A model generated the notes under the pieces. That model made no database searches. It saw nothing but the letters and a program-made list of their open reading frames with translations, and was not told where the DNA came from. Of a stretch of DNA of 64,000 nucleotides, positions 22,090-33,789 are shown piece after piece. The stretch lies in NCBI GenBank assembly GCA_038503035.1, contig JAVSML010001166.1, forward strand, positions 372,001-436,000. The letters run 5' to 3'. The position numbers were made by a program, and so were the translations under genes. Position 1 is the stretch's first letter; each line of letters opens with the position of its first letter. The stretch is from Crocodylus rhombifer (taxonomy: Eukaryota; Chordata; Crocodylia; Crocodylidae).

Positions 22090-22600
22090 ATGCACCTTAA
22101 ATGACTTGGGGCACAGCAAACTAAAACTCCACCAAGGAGTTTTAATTTGCTACCCTACAGCCTGGGCTCCGTGCAGCTCAGGGGCTCTAAAGCAAGCCCG
22201 TGCAGGCAGCCTGGCAGCAGTCCGGGAAGGAAGGCTCTGCCCAAGTGGCACGCCTGATCTTTTTTTTTCCCCACCTGGAGCCTGCCTGCTTGCCTGAGCT
22301 GCTCAGGGGCCCGGTGCTTCCCTCCATGGCTGCAGTGTGCCCCGGGACCACCTGTGGGCAGGTGCCACCTGGGAGGGGCCACTACTGCCATGGAGAGAAG
22401 CACCCTCCCCCCACCTGCAGCCCAGGGACTGATCCACTCACCGGCAGCTCGCCCTCCCCTTCCTGCTGCCAGAGAGGCAGTTAAGTTTGGGTGTGTGCAT
22501 GACATGGGGGTTTAAAGGGCCCTAAACTGAAGCGGATGTTTTTAAAAACGTACCACTTCAATTTAGGGCCTCCATTTTGTCTACACACACCCAGAATAAT
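22090..22600. repeat. GC-rich putative non-autonomous transposon
   Basis: A GC-rich interior (22,160-22,480) is bracketed by AT-richer partly complementary ends: GCACAGCAAACTAAAACTCC near 22,110 and TTTAAAGGGCCCTAAACTGA / CACTTCAATTTAGGGCC near 22,515-22,570. The internal GGGCCCTAAACTGAAG and CTTCAATTTAGGGCC are inverted to each other. Frames are compositional. Boundaries are uncertain. Confidence 0.35.
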
Positions 22601-22745
22601 TTCTAGGGCAATGGCATAATGAAAGGGTGCTTGAGAGAGGGATTAGGAGCATCAGTGGATTTCTTGCAATTGTTGATGACTTTTCCAGTTCCACAGTTTT
22701 ATCCTGTGAAAGCAGAGATGTCCCTTTATTCAAAACTAGGAACTT

Positions 22746-22786
22746 CTTTCCTTTCCTTTCCTTTCCTTTCCTTTCCTTTCCTTTCC
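22746..22786. repeat. (TTTCC)n microsatellite
   Basis: About eight uninterrupted CTTTC/TTTCC units. Confidence 0.95.
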
Positions 22787-22859
22787 AAACAGAACTTGTT
22801 CTAAAACATTTCCTTCAGCTATATCCTTTGCCCAAATGAAGAGCACTACAGCAAGCTGT

Positions 22860-23715
22860 TCACTTTGCTCAGCTGAAACACTTTATAGGGGCAAATTCCA
22901 CCCTATTCTGTTTCCATTTATTTTAACCAAGGGAGTTGCACCCATCTGGGCCAGGACTGAATTTAGCCCATAGCACAGTAAGCTTTCAGCGGCATCAGGG
23001 CACTGAATTCTTAGAGGATGTAAAGACCTCAGGTTTGGAACAATGCAAAACCAATTGCAAGGAATATTGAGACTCTCTGCTTCAGAAATAAAAAAACCCT
23101 ACTGCTATGTGTCTGATACTTCTGTGATAGTCAGTCTTTTCTGGTGGGCCACAAATTAGCCCCATACCCTCCTGGAATGCCACTCTGATATCTTTCCCTG
23201 GTCACTCTGCTTTTTTATTCCTGTCCTACCTCCCACTCTGCTGCCTGTCCTTTCTCTGTCATGAGCCACACAAACTGCCTAGTGGCTATGCTCTTGTGGT
23301 GCAGGTTGGCCCTCCCTTAAGCACTAGTTGATCAGAAAACAGATTGATGAATGTGCCATGTAATATAATTCAAAGTGAAATCACTGTTCAGAATAGCGTC
23401 TGTGGCTGCCACAGTTTTCTAAAGTATAACTAAATCAGTACATAAGCACACTGCAGTAGTTTGGATAAAACTCCTAACCCTAAACTTGAGGTTTAGTTTG
23501 AAGAAAACCCAAAACTTTAAGATTTAAAGGTTTTGGTTCTGTTTATTTTCCTTCTGACTTGTTTTGGTACAGATTCAAAACAGCAGTCAATTATCACAAA
23601 AATATCGTCTCCTGCTGTAGTTACTGTTAATTTGAAACTAGGCTAGGAAAAAAAAATTATGAAATCCAGTTTCTAGACCATACAAATCTGGATAAGCATT
23701 ACTATCTGTTGCCAC

Positions 23716-23746
<31 letters not shown>

Positions 23747-24250
23747 CCTGTGACAGGAATCATTTATGATAATCTTGAGCTGATAATAGAGGCCACATTT
23801 ACGTGTGCTCTACTGCAAGCTGCAGAGTAAAGTGTCACTGTCTATATGTGAGACACTATTAGGTTACATTGAACTAATTAACACTGCGATAAGAGAGTGC
23901 TGTCAGTGACAGTACTATCTTATGGCTGAGTAAGTAACTACAATTAAATACACATGTAGATATTGACAGTGGGCATACATCGTGACTCCTGCCTGCCACT
24001 TAGCCACTCAGCTCTGCAGTTTCAGCACCCTCGTGCCCCAGCCAGCCCCTCTGCCACCGCCACTGCCACCCAGAGCCTGGGGCAGAGCAGGGCAGGAGTG
24101 GCCCTGGCATAAACTGCTCCATCTTGGCTCAAATTGCTGCTGTTCTGGGCACAAGTGTAGATGCTGCACCTAGGAGTAGTTTACTGCAGCTCAAACTGCT
24201 CCAGAGTTTATTGTTCTGAATTAATTGCACATGTAGATACACCCAGAATA
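22860..24250. other. Mostly unique DNA with poly-T and a possible MITE
   Basis: A T-run occupies 23,719-23,746. The 23,790-24,250 part has words such as ACATGTAGATATTGACA and CACATGTAGATACACCCAGA that resemble ends of GTGTAGACA-type MITEs, but I could not fix the boundaries. Confidence 0.35.
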
Positions 24251-25060
24251 TGTTAAATTGTTTACAGAAAGGAGGGATAATGCTTATCTCACACTGTGCT
24301 ACAACAAGCACGGATTAATTTGAATTAGCAAAATCTTACCTTGAAAACCGTCACCTGCAACATCAGGGATCCTGTTCACTGTTGGCACTTGAGAGTACTA
24401 ACAAATTATGGACTCCACTTTACAATGCTTGTTTCTAGGAAGTATGTAGTTTCTTCTGTTAGTTTGAGAGAGTCTTGTTTCTGTCACTTTAACATAAGAT
24501 GATCTGATTTGTATGACAAGCAGGGGCTTATTGCAGCTTGTATAGCAAATGTCACATTTTATTTTAAGTAGCACGTGCAAATGCATTTGAAGCTATATAG
24601 ATGGATTTAAGGCATACTCCTGTCCTGCGCAGTTTATTAGTTACTATATACTAATTGCTCCTTGATTTCTTTCTTCTGTAATGCCAAAAAGCATGTTGGA
24701 TTATCCTAATGATGAAGAGCAGTGAAGTTGTGGTGACTGGTGCATGAGTCAAAAGGCAGGTCACTGTAAGCAATTAAAAGTTCTATTAGTCTCCCAGGAA
24801 TTAGACTTGAAGTGCCTGACTCCATAAAAAGACATGGAGGGCAAAGGAAACAAAACAAAGAAAGGTCAAAGTCCCACCAAGGGACCTGCCTGTTAATCAA
24901 CAGCAGTACTTACTAGCTTACCAGAAAGATACATCCAAGTCCAACATTTTAAAAACCTTTTGTAATGGAGTTATTCTGTACAGCTACAGAACCAAGGCTC
25001 ACAGATTTCAAGACAACTGAAAAACATTCGTGAATGTACTCCTACAACACCACTGAGATG
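24250..25060. other. Unique DNA
   Basis: No gene or repeat was recognised. The 24,640-24,900 stretch is clean single-copy-looking sequence. Confidence 0.4.
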
Positions 25061-25069
25061 AGCACCAAG

Positions 25070-25190
25070 AGAAAAGGCTCCTCTGCTTTACAGGTGGGAA
25101 AACTGAGGCAATGAACCGTCTTTGCTTGTCAAAGGACATACATGATGTTTCTGACAAAGGAAGGACTGGAACCCAATTGTGCACCTTCAC
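25070..25190 (-). repeat. MIR-like fragment
   Basis: GCTTTACAGGTGGGAAAACT followed by GAGGCAATGAA, and a GGACTGGAACCCA motif downstream, match the conserved part of MIR read on the minus strand. Confidence 0.7.
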
Positions 25191-25494
25191 CATTAGGCAA
25201 GAGTTACTTAGAGAACTGCTGTGTTAGGAGAGTGCCTGATCAGAGCAGCCCAGGTAGAGGCATTGTGCCTTAAAGAAGAAAAAAAGTGTCCTGGGGCACT
25301 TGGCATTCATTGTTCTGTTTACAGGTGTCCATTTCCTAATATGGCTAACAATCTTGGTCAATTTGAAAGAGTGCAGAGACATAATCTAATTTCCTTCCCT
25401 TCTCTCAAGAGTGGGGCTTTATTTTTTGGTTTCCTGGAGCCTTTGTGATCAGGTACCTCTGCCAGGTAAGAGCACAGAAAAAAAAAACCCTTGC

Positions 25495-25625
25495 ACTTTG
25501 TGTGCCATCTTCCACAGTGCTACAGAAGTTAGCCATGATTTTTCCTTTCTGATGAAGTAGGCTGCTGTCTAGGAAAGCTCATGCTTCTCTAAGGTGCCAG
25601 CCTGCCCTGCTTTCTACCTGTCCCT
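25495..25625 (+). ncRNA. Hammerhead-like motif in a Penelope-type retroelement fragment
   Basis: The sequence has CTGATGA at 25,549-25,555, a short stem (TAGG..TCTA) with a 6-nt loop, then GAAA at 25,573-25,576, and CTCATGCTTCTCTAAGGTGC downstream. This order (CTGATGA, stem II, GAAA, then ATGC..CTCTAAGGTGCCA) resembles the repeated ends of amniote Penelope-like elements, which carry hammerhead ribozyme motifs. Position 25,573 is preceded by G where the canonical core has C (CGAAA), so cleavage is likely lost. Family assignment is from recall and the function is inference. Confidence 0.45.
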
Positions 25626-25629
25626 TTTA

Positions 25630-26620
25630 TATGTTTGGGATATATAACAAGTATCTTTACAAACAGCCCTGAAGTTATGTTAGCAACAAACTCTGAATCT
25701 CAGGTTCTATGGACTGCATGAACAGTCAGAGAATGCAGTATAAGTATAGCATTTTGATTGGGCTACTTTGTAAAATTAGTGATCTCAATGATTACTTTTG
25801 AAGGAACTAATTAAAATGGTTGAGCTTTCAGTCCTCTGCCTGAGGACACAGGAATGTCCTTCTGCTTTTTCCTAATCGCTTCAATTAATTTAATCTTTAA
25901 GCGGTCCATCAACTGTGCTTCATGCTGACACTCGTGCTCTTCCTTTTGTTGAAAAGGAGGCTTAATTCTGTCTCCTTACCCTGACTGCCCCTAGCGCCTT
26001 GATGGGGGATGGGGAGTTGGTGTTTTATAGGAGATGATGACAGCAAAAAGAGACGTGGAATGTTAATTTTCTCGATTCTAAAAGTATCTCCAAGAATGCG
26101 TTTCAAACAGGCTCCTCATCACTTTGAAGCTTCTACTCAAAGGACCTAATGACTGGCTTACGTGTGGAAAATATATCTTATGGGAGTTTTAGCTTTTCTT
26201 TGCCATCTGACTTGTCAAGATGTCTTCAGTACAGGCTCGATGCCAGATGTCTCTCAAAATGCTTCAGATGTCACTGCAGAAAATTCAGTCCAGGGTCATG
26301 TCTTTGTTTTGTTTCCTTGAAGAAGCATTGATTCCTGCTCCCCCTTCCACAGAGGATTTTATTGAGCTCTTGAGAAAGGGAATGCTACTTCTCCTGTTCA
26401 GAGCAGACTCCTGAAAATGTAAAGCCCTGAAGGGCAAGCAACCAGCTCTGCTGAAATAGGAATGCAACATGTTGGAGTTAAAAACAGTATTCTTAAGCAT
26501 TTAGGCTGTCTTTGAATTGGTTTCATGTTAATGAAACTCAATAGGGACTGAAGGGCATCACACTAATTTACAGTGCAGGCCTTTTGACACTGCCAGAATG
26601 ACATAAAAGGGCATTAGGTC
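25630..26620. other. Unique DNA
   Basis: No feature recognised. Confidence 0.4.
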
Positions 26621-26900
26621 TTATCTACACAGAGGCTCCATTACTTTAACTAAAACTATTTAAAAAAAAAACCCCATACAAAATCAATTTAGTTAAACCA
26701 GTGCAAACACTTGTGCAAATACTTATGTTCTGGTTAACATAGACTATACAATTCTTTAGCTTGTGCCTGTAAAAAGAAAGTCATGATGCAAGCTAAACTT
26801 CTATAAGCGGTTTAAATTGCAGTAAGAGTGTCTGCGTAGGGATTTATACTGTTTGACTAAAGTTTAAAAAAAACCCCCAAAAACCCTACCACACACATGA
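26615..26900. repeat. Probable MITE remnant (CTACACAG..GTTTAAA type)
   Basis: GTCTTATCTACACAGAGGCT near 26,617 and GTCTGCGTAGGGATTTATAC near 26,829 bracket AT-rich sequence with repeated (A)GTTTAAA / TTTAAC words. The layout resembles other GTGTAGACA-ended MITEs of the window (40,280-40,470 and 44,671-44,957). The ends are too decayed to define. Confidence 0.35.
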
Positions 26901-26904
26901 TTGT

Positions 26905-28180
26905 GTTGTTTAGTTCAGACTTCAGTATAAATGAGAAGGCAGCTTTGAAGTTTGTTACATTGATCTTTTTATGCAGGGGGCTCAGTTTATGAGGAACTGT
27001 AAAGAAGGCTTTAAATATTTCACACAGTGGTCTATAAATATTGTTATTGTTAGCTCTGAAACGATTAATGCCGACATTAGTATGAAGCTACTCTGCCCTG
27101 TAGTGCAATGGCTTTAAGCTGAGCTGAATTGGATCAGCATCTTTCTCTCTTTGCATATCCATGAGTTTGCACTGACAGAGCCTGGAAGTAAGCTAGCATG
27201 CTAGCCATTAGAGGGATTTTACAATAAAAAAATTCAATACTTAGACACTGTCTAGAGCAGGATTTTAAAAATAACAATGGTGGGGGATTTTTCAGGATGA
27301 AAGGGTTTTGGTGATCTTTCTCAGATGAAAAATCCACCTTTCTTCCTATGTATACAGTAGCATATTTCATATTGCCTAAAGCTCAGCTGACATCTGTGCA
27401 TCAGCCTCAGAACTAGAACTCAGAAGCAGAGCTGGTTGGAAAGCAAGTTTTCTGGATCACAGGCTATTTTGATTTGTTTGAAAATTCTTTCATGGCTTAA
27501 TCGGACTGAATGGTTACTATGCCTGTTAGAGCCAACCAGAGCTGCAGACATTTAGCGCTACTGACAATCTTGAAAGGTGTGACTTCATAAAAAATCTGTC
27601 CTCTGAAGTTTATTTTAAATCCACTTTGAAGGAAGAGGATACCAGATGGCTCTTGATGAAAACTAGTTGTGTTCCTGTTTGCCACAAGATGGGTGAACTG
27701 CGGTGGTTGGTGTCAGCTTACTAAATATTAAACTTCTCTCTTGAGTATTGCCACTTGCAAAAGTAGAATTTCTTCCCCTAGTAAGTGCAGTGATTATTTG
27801 ACAACAAGCTCTGATGAGCCAGAGTTTTTGGTGCAAGCTATTAGGAATAGCATGTTCAGAAGAAACAGGTGGATCTGTCTACACAAGGGGGGTGTTTAAA
27901 AAAAATTCCTGCTATCAGCAGCTTCAGTACTCTTGGTCTAGATAGATAGGATCTTCTCACCATTTTAAACACCATGTGATTATGCTTGTCCTCAGCAAGA
28001 TTTCATCAACACAGTGTATCCAGACTGCTGGCTGCCAATATATCTTCCAGTACTAACTCTAAAAAGGGCCTTAGAGTTAAGTCATTTCCCCCACCCTCAA
28101 AAAGGCTTCACAATGAGCAGAGCTATGGTATGCAGGTGGCAACTTTCAGATGGTTTCATTCTCCTAATATGAAAAAAAAT
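26905..28180. other. Unique AT-rich DNA
   Basis: No gene recognised. The 27,030-27,200 part looks undecayed and could be conserved non-coding sequence, which requires alignment. Confidence 0.35.
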
Positions 28181-28181
28181 G

Positions 28182-28293
28182 AAATTCACTTTAAGCAGGA
28201 TCCACTCAGATAGACAGATAGAGTGGATCCTGACTAAAGTGAATTTTGATTTTTTTTTTATATATATCCTCTCTCTCTCTTTCTCTCTCTCAG

Positions 28294-28330
<37 letters not shown>

Positions 28331-28362
28331 GACAGAGATAGTGAATCCTGCTTAAAGTGAAT
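28182..28362. repeat. Inverted/direct triplication around a TATC microsatellite
   Basis: A 26-bp arm (28,182-28,207, containing TTTAAGCAGGATCCACTC) is repeated inverted at 28,221-28,246 with two mismatches, and again in that second orientation at 28,340-28,362. Between the last two copies lie T-rich DNA, (TC)n at 28,268-28,291 and (TATC)n at 28,295-28,330. Confidence 0.85.
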
Positions 28363-28460
28363 ATATATATAGTGGAAGAAATTCTAGTTTTATATGCAGC
28401 AATATTCAAGAGGAGAGTTAAATATTTAGTAAGCTAATATAAAGATAGATGGATAGATAT

Positions 28461-29072
28461 TAGGGCTGTGTAAAGCTTCGGTCCCTGATTCAATTCAGCC
28501 TGATTCGATGCCTGAATCTCCAAATCCAAATTGAATTGGTAGCCTCTTTAATCTCTCTGAATCAAATCGGAACTCTCTGAATCAGAATCCTCCAAATTGA
28601 CTTGGAAAGATTTGGTGATTCGGATGTAGATGCAGCTTCAGATGTTTTTTTGACATACCTCAAGGTACCAGGCGGCTCGTGAATGCTGTGATGCTGGGGT
28701 GGATGGAGTGTCCCATAGGAGTGCGGTGGGGGGTCCCCAGCATGTTCACCAGCAGACCTGGAAGTGGACCAGAAGCACTTCCAGTCCACTTCTGGGTCCG
28801 CCAGGGAGCGCGTGGCACCCCCCCAACTCCTGTGGGGTGGTCCATCCACCCCACCATCTCAGCAGTCATGAGCCATGTCTGGTACCTCAAGGTGTGTAGA
28901 AAAAAACATTTAAAGCTGTGTCTGTGGCCAAATCACTGATTCTCTGAATTAGCATCAAATCTTCGGATTCAGCCGAATTGAATCGGGACAGTGAACTGAA
29001 TCAACGAATTGAATCACTGTCCCTGATTCGGGCCAAATCCAAATCAAATACAGCTCATTTTGCACACCCCTA
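28461..29072. mobile_element. Foldback hAT-type MITE, TAGGGCTGTG family
   Basis: A 612-bp element with ends TAGGGCTGTGTAAA and TTTTGCACACCCCTA. It is flanked by the 8-bp ATAGATAT at 28,453-28,460 and 29,073-29,080; caution is due because the neighbourhood is GATA-rich. Subterminal sequence is made of GATTC/GAATC words. The centre is a GC-rich palindrome in which TACCTCAAGGTACCAG (about 28,656) pairs with CTGGTACCTCAAGGTGTG (about 28,878). A related right end (TTTCACACAGCCCTAATAT) occurs at about 62,560. Confidence 0.85.
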
Positions 29073-29148
29073 ATAGATATCTATATCTATACTTAGATAT
29101 AATCAGCTTACTAAATATATATACATACCACTACATATCTCTTTCTCT

Positions 29149-29174
29149 CACACACACACTCACACACACACACA
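29149..29174. repeat. (CA)n microsatellite
   Basis: A dinucleotide run with one interruption. Confidence 0.95.
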
Positions 29175-29179
29175 GGTTT

Positions 29180-30555
29180 ATAAATATTCATGCATTCACA
29201 GCATGCAATATAATGCCTCTTCTGGAACCAGTACTTTGTGCTGTGAAAGCAGATTAACAATAATGCAGACTGTGCTATAGACCCATAAAGCTGATTGCAA
29301 AGCAAAAACCCTCAGGGAAAGTAGCCTTAGAGCATGCAGTTACTAGAATCTCAGCTATTTTGTATATAGATTTTTTTTTATTTTTTTTTTTAAGTAAAAT
29401 TGCTGTCTTTTTTTTAATTATATTTTTTAGCCAATAGAGTGCAAAGAGCATCTATCACTTTAAAACTTCTATTTTCCTCTGGTAGCTTTCTTCATTGAAT
29501 GTAGTTCTCTTGCATGGTTTATTTAGTTGTTGACTATATGTGATCAATTACTGGACACTAAGTCGGTCGCTATATATTTGGAATTCTATATATAGACAGA
29601 AGCTTGGGTTCTACTTACACCACAACTCCTAAAAAGGATGCTGTCTGGATTAGAACCAACTGGAACATGGCATGCTCTGAATGTGGTGTTTGAAACCAGT
29701 AAAGATCTATTTCCTTTTAGTTTTTCTTCATAGCTATTTCCAAAAAAAGCAGCTGGTACAGAAGTTGAGCATATTAGCTCCAGATAATTCTAAATTAAAT
29801 TGAGAAACCGGAATAAAGGTACAGCACACAGAGCCGACACTGCAGCTCTACGGCTTCATTTTGTTAGTATTCAGTCACCCTTGACTCAAATGCCAAATTC
29901 TCTTCAGTGCATGTGTGAATCAGGCATCTGAAATTAGAACTAAACAAAAGGGATGCTTACATCATAGTGCAATGCACAAAGAATAATACAGGACGTGCTG
30001 AAGAACCTGTAGCATGTAATGCTGATAATAGGAAAGACACAGACCAGATCCAAGCAGTGTTCTCAGTTTTATATACATACCACCCTGCTGACATCACTGG
30101 GAGTTATGCAAATCTATCTGAGGCAGAGTTTGGCCCATGGTCCACACATATGGAGAAGTTAAAGGAATTGCTTTCAATATCTAAGAGTAGAACTCCCCCT
30201 CTCCCTAGTGGTGGCTGCCAGATACTTCCCTGCAGGCTCCTCTGTTCTGCTCCCCACTTCCAACCCCAGAGCAGCCTGGGGTAAAGATCCAGTAATACTG
30301 GGCTATAAAGCCTGTTTACCCTTAGAAGTGGGTGAAAGGGGTGGGGGAAATCTAAGACTAATTCTGCCATGTTTAAACCAGTCGGTGTGTGCCAAACGTC
30401 CATTCTGTTACAAGTATAGACTGGTTTTGCATGCTGAACTTCTGCTCTGTCACAGGTATAGAGCAGTTTCTCATCACTTATACCAGTAAAAGGGTAATGT
30501 CTGTACCTGGCCTAGAAGGACAAAAGAGTCTGCCAAGTTTTCTATGGCTACCATA
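29180..30555. other. Unique AT-rich DNA
   Basis: No gene recognised. The T-rich tracts near 29,370-29,430 are low complexity. Confidence 0.4.
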
Positions 30556-30558
30556 GAG

Positions 30559-30815
30559 CAGGGGCAAGCGATTATTTTGGGCAGAGGGCCGCTTACTGAG
30601 TTCATCAGGAAGAGACAGTGCTATTACACAGCTGCTCCCCAATAAAACAAAGAAGCTTTGGGATAAAGAACCTGTGGCACAAATTAATCCAGATGATAGG
30701 AAGATACAAGTGACACTAAGGGAAAGTGAAAAGCTCTTTAAATGGTGGATCAAAGCCACAGCTATCTCCTGTATCTGCTCTCTAATTGTTAATTGCACAA
30801 TCTGGCCCACATTTA
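30559..30815. mobile_element. hAT-type MITE relative of 3,815-4,137 (decayed)
   Basis: The start CAGGGGCAAGCGATTATTTT with GAGGGCCGCTTACTGAG matches the 3.8-kb copy (GGGGCAGGCAACTATTTT..GAGGGCCGCTTACCAAG). AATCTGGCCCACATTT near 30,800 parallels its right part (AGATCTGGCCCACAGG). The interior is diverged and the right end is not intact. Confidence 0.6.
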
Positions 30816-31087
30816 AAAAAAAGTAGCTAGGAACATGTTTCCTTATGCAATTGGCAATGAAGCACCACCCCTTTCAACTCATTCACCATAATCTATCATT
30901 TGCAGCATGTAGGCCAAAGGCTACATGAAGACTTCTGATCTACTTACGAAAAGAAACTCTCCATTCAGTTATAGCTATGTTTTATGTTCCTAACATTCTT
31001 AGTGAGCTAGAATTGTGTTACTACAAAGACAAAATAATTCAGGTTTATTATAGCTCGAATAAAGATGATGCTTAGCACTGTATAGGG

Positions 31088-32600
31088 CAGTGGTTCTCAA
31101 TCTTTTCAGAGTCAAGGGACACCTTGAAAAATGTCAGCTCTTACTTTTCACTCAAAAAGTAATAGAGCAATTTTTCTGTTGCAAAGAACTCAGAGGCTAG
31201 GGACAGACATTACACATAAACCGGTTTAAGTGATCAGAAACTGGTTTAAACCTGTAACAGAACAGACGTTCAGTGCACGAAAATGGTCTGAGATTAACCT
31301 GGTTGAATGTAGTATCAGATTCAACTGATTTGGTTCAAACCGGTTTATGCAATGTCTGTCCCAGACCACTTGCTGGTTTAAGATAAACCAGACTCCCCCT
31401 CCGCATGCTCTTTGGACGGGGCTCTGCTCTGCACCAGAGCTGGGCTGGACCTTTCCCTCTGCTCTCTAGCCAGAGCAGGGACAGGACATGGCGAGACACG
31501 GGGCAGCATGGCCCCGTTAAGACAAAGTGGGCAGAGAGATGATTCATTCTTCCTTCTTTTCCCTCCTCCCCAACCACAGCCGGGGTCTGCCTGTCAGTCG
31601 GGGAGCAGAGGGGAGGGGGCCACAGTGGTGGCCCCTGAGGCTGACAGACCCTGGCAGCAGGGCAGAAGGGACCAGAAGGAACAGAGGGAGGAATTAACCC
31701 TTCTTCCTGCCCCCTTCACCTTAATGAGACCATTCCGGGACGGTTGTCCCATGGGGCAGGAAGGGGGGCTCTGTCCTCTGCTGGGGGGGGCTCTTCCCCC
31801 TTTCTCCTCCCCCCAGAACAGGGAAAGGGGGCTCTGTGGGGCACTGCAGGGGGACTATTCCTCCTTCTCCCCCTTCCCCCCTTGGCAGGAGAGGGGAACT
31901 GTATGCAAGTCTGCCCAAACAGTTCCCCCCCAGCACTGAACAAAGCTCCTTCTGCCCCACGGGGGAGAAGTGTCCCCCATTTGGGGCTGGGGCCAGGGCT
32001 GGGCAGCCTTCACAGAGCCCCCCACCTTCCCCGCCCCTAGGCAGTGGGGGTTGCAAGGGAAGGAGGAGGCAGAGGAGGGGGAAGAGTACCCTCCAGCCTA
32101 CAGAGAGCCTCCACCCTCCCTGCCCCTCAGTAGCGGGGATCGGGGAGGAGGGGGAAGAGTACCCCCTCCACGTCCCATGGGGGGTTGGGGAAGAGTCCCC
32201 ATCTGTGGGTGGTCAGCATTGCACGGAGCCCCTGCCTCCCCATCCCATGGTGGTGGGGGAGGACCTGGGGGAAGTCTCCCCCTCCAGGGCCAAGCAGCCT
32301 TGCAGTGCCCTCTTCCCCACCCCACGGTAGTGGGGGAAGGAGGGGGGAAGGGGGGAGAATGAGGAGAGGGAAGAGCCCCTCCAGCACCAAACAGAGTCCC
32401 TTGCTCCACAGCAGTGTGGGAGAGGCTCGGGCTTTTTGAATGTCTGTCCCTAGCCAGAAAGACCACAACAGGACTAAATGTTTTTAACACAGTGAACTCC
32501 TGTTTGAGATATCTGGGGGGTATCTCGTGATCGCTTTGCGCAACCTACAGTGTTAATAGTGTGTAGCACCCTGTAGGATCACCCTGGTTGAGAATCGCTG
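31088..32600. mobile_element. hAT-type MITE, CAGTGGTTCTCAA family, carrying a nested element
   Basis: The ends CAGTGGTTCTCAATCTTTTC and CCCTGGTTGAGAATCGCTG are inverted repeats. The 8-bp flanks GTATAGGG (31,080-31,087) and GTATAAGG (32,601-32,608) differ by one base. Most of the 1,513 bp is a later CTAG-bounded insertion (31,197-32,453); the hAT part is only about 260 bp. Confidence 0.85.
31197..32453. mobile_element. CTAG-bounded GC-rich foldback-type element, copy 1
   Basis: The ends CTAGGGACAGACATTACAC and GAATGTCTGTCCCTAG are inverted repeats of 15 bp. Next to the left end is a subterminal module rich in AACCGGTTTA-type palindromes (31,220-31,350), also found in copy 2 (36,865-38,394). 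The 31,700-32,400 interior is a G-run/C-run minisatellite with units of about 85-100 bp around CCCATGG..GTGGGGGA and GGGAAGAGT. There is no transposase. Overlapping frames of 110-175 codons on both strands are compositional. Confidence 0.8.
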
Positions 32601-32608
32601 GTATAAGG

Positions 32609-32855
32609 TAAGCGAAAGTGTGTTTGACACAACCCTGTTTCTGAAAAGCAAGGTTCTTAATATCTTCCTTGAGAAGTATGCAAGATGCAGGTCACTCTCT
32701 GATAGAGACGCCTGTTAAATGGTTATCAAGGTTTTCCATGGATATTTCAACAGTCACACAGGGTCAGCCTATGCTGAGGAAGGGCGAAGAGTACTGAGCT
32801 ACACAACAGTGACAGCAGGGACCACTGGTTTGATAGAAAGGGGAAAACTAACATT
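32609..32855. other. Unique DNA
   Basis: No feature recognised. Confidence 0.35.
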
Positions 32856-32859
32856 TGAA

Positions 32860-33050
32860 ACCCAGATTCCATTCCTGGCTCAGTCATAGCCTTCCTGTCC
32901 AGGCTTGCACCAGATGACTCAGTCTATCCTGTACCTACGTTTCCCAGCAGAAAATAACAATAATAACTCCATTTCTAACAAGGGTGTGGTGAGGCCAGAT
33001 TCATTAATGATTATGAGACATTCTAATACAATGGTGATGGATCTACTACA
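32860..33050 (+). repeat. MIR-like core-SINE
   Basis: Ordered MIR-like landmarks are CATTCCTGGCTCAGTCATAG, TTTCCCAGCAGAAAATAACA and GGTGTGGTGAGGCCAGATTC. It is old and decayed. Confidence 0.6.
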
Positions 33051-33059
33051 ACATACTTT

Positions 33060-33785
33060 GAGATAAAACTAGATGTTCACTTCCTCTTTGGGATTTTGAA
33101 GAAAATATATATCTTCAAAAGTACCTAGGAGCTGTGATCAGTTAGATGCTTTTGAAAATTATATCCTAGACATCTGCTTGTCAACTCACAGAATCTGTTG
33201 CTTGAAACGCCACAAAACATAGCCCTACATGAACTTTAAGTGTGACTAGTCCTATTGCACTAGATCCTTGGCTATTATGAACAGCTTTGGCTATACTGAA
33301 ATCAGTAGAGATCTACCTGTTCCTGGATCTGGAAACTGGCCCACTAACTTCGCCCATGTGCTTAGAGTTAAACAGACACTTTCAGTGTTTGCTAAATGGA
33401 TGTTAATATGTACTTAACGTATTTAAAAAATAGGAAGCCCCTGTCTAAATGTGTGCCTTTGGATGGATATGTTATGCTAATATGTTCCAGTTCACGCAGC
33501 TGGATCCAAGATAATTGTACCCAATGGAATACTCCTCAACCAGAGTCTTCCCTCAAAACTGCTCATTATACAGCCACAAATAGAAACCCAGAGAAGAGTT
33601 TTGACTGGAGTCCTGCTTTTGTATTACATGCAGGTTTTGCTTTATCAGTAATCCATCACTGTAAACAAACTGCATATTCCATGGGGAATATTCGATTCAA
33701 TGTAAAGAAGGAAAACATTTATTTCAGCTCAACATAGATATTATTGCAGCAATTTAGCACCTATAACATTCTGGTGTTTTCCTGT
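33060..33785. other. Unique DNA
   Basis: A 113-codon plus frame (33,396-33,737) has no domain or splice context. No repeat recognised. Confidence 0.35.
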
Positions 33786-33789
33786 GACT

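Noticed and set aside
28268..28330. TATC array considered as a CRISPR-like or satellite array
   Set aside because: It is a simple tetranucleotide microsatellite without spacers.
31088..31200. CAGTGGTTCTCAA element considered as a 1.5-kb autonomous hAT
   Set aside because: Most of the length is a separate nested element; the hAT part is about 260 bp and has no transposase.
31412..32490. Overlapping frames up to 175 codons on both strands
   Set aside because: They come from a G/C-run minisatellite and show no domain.
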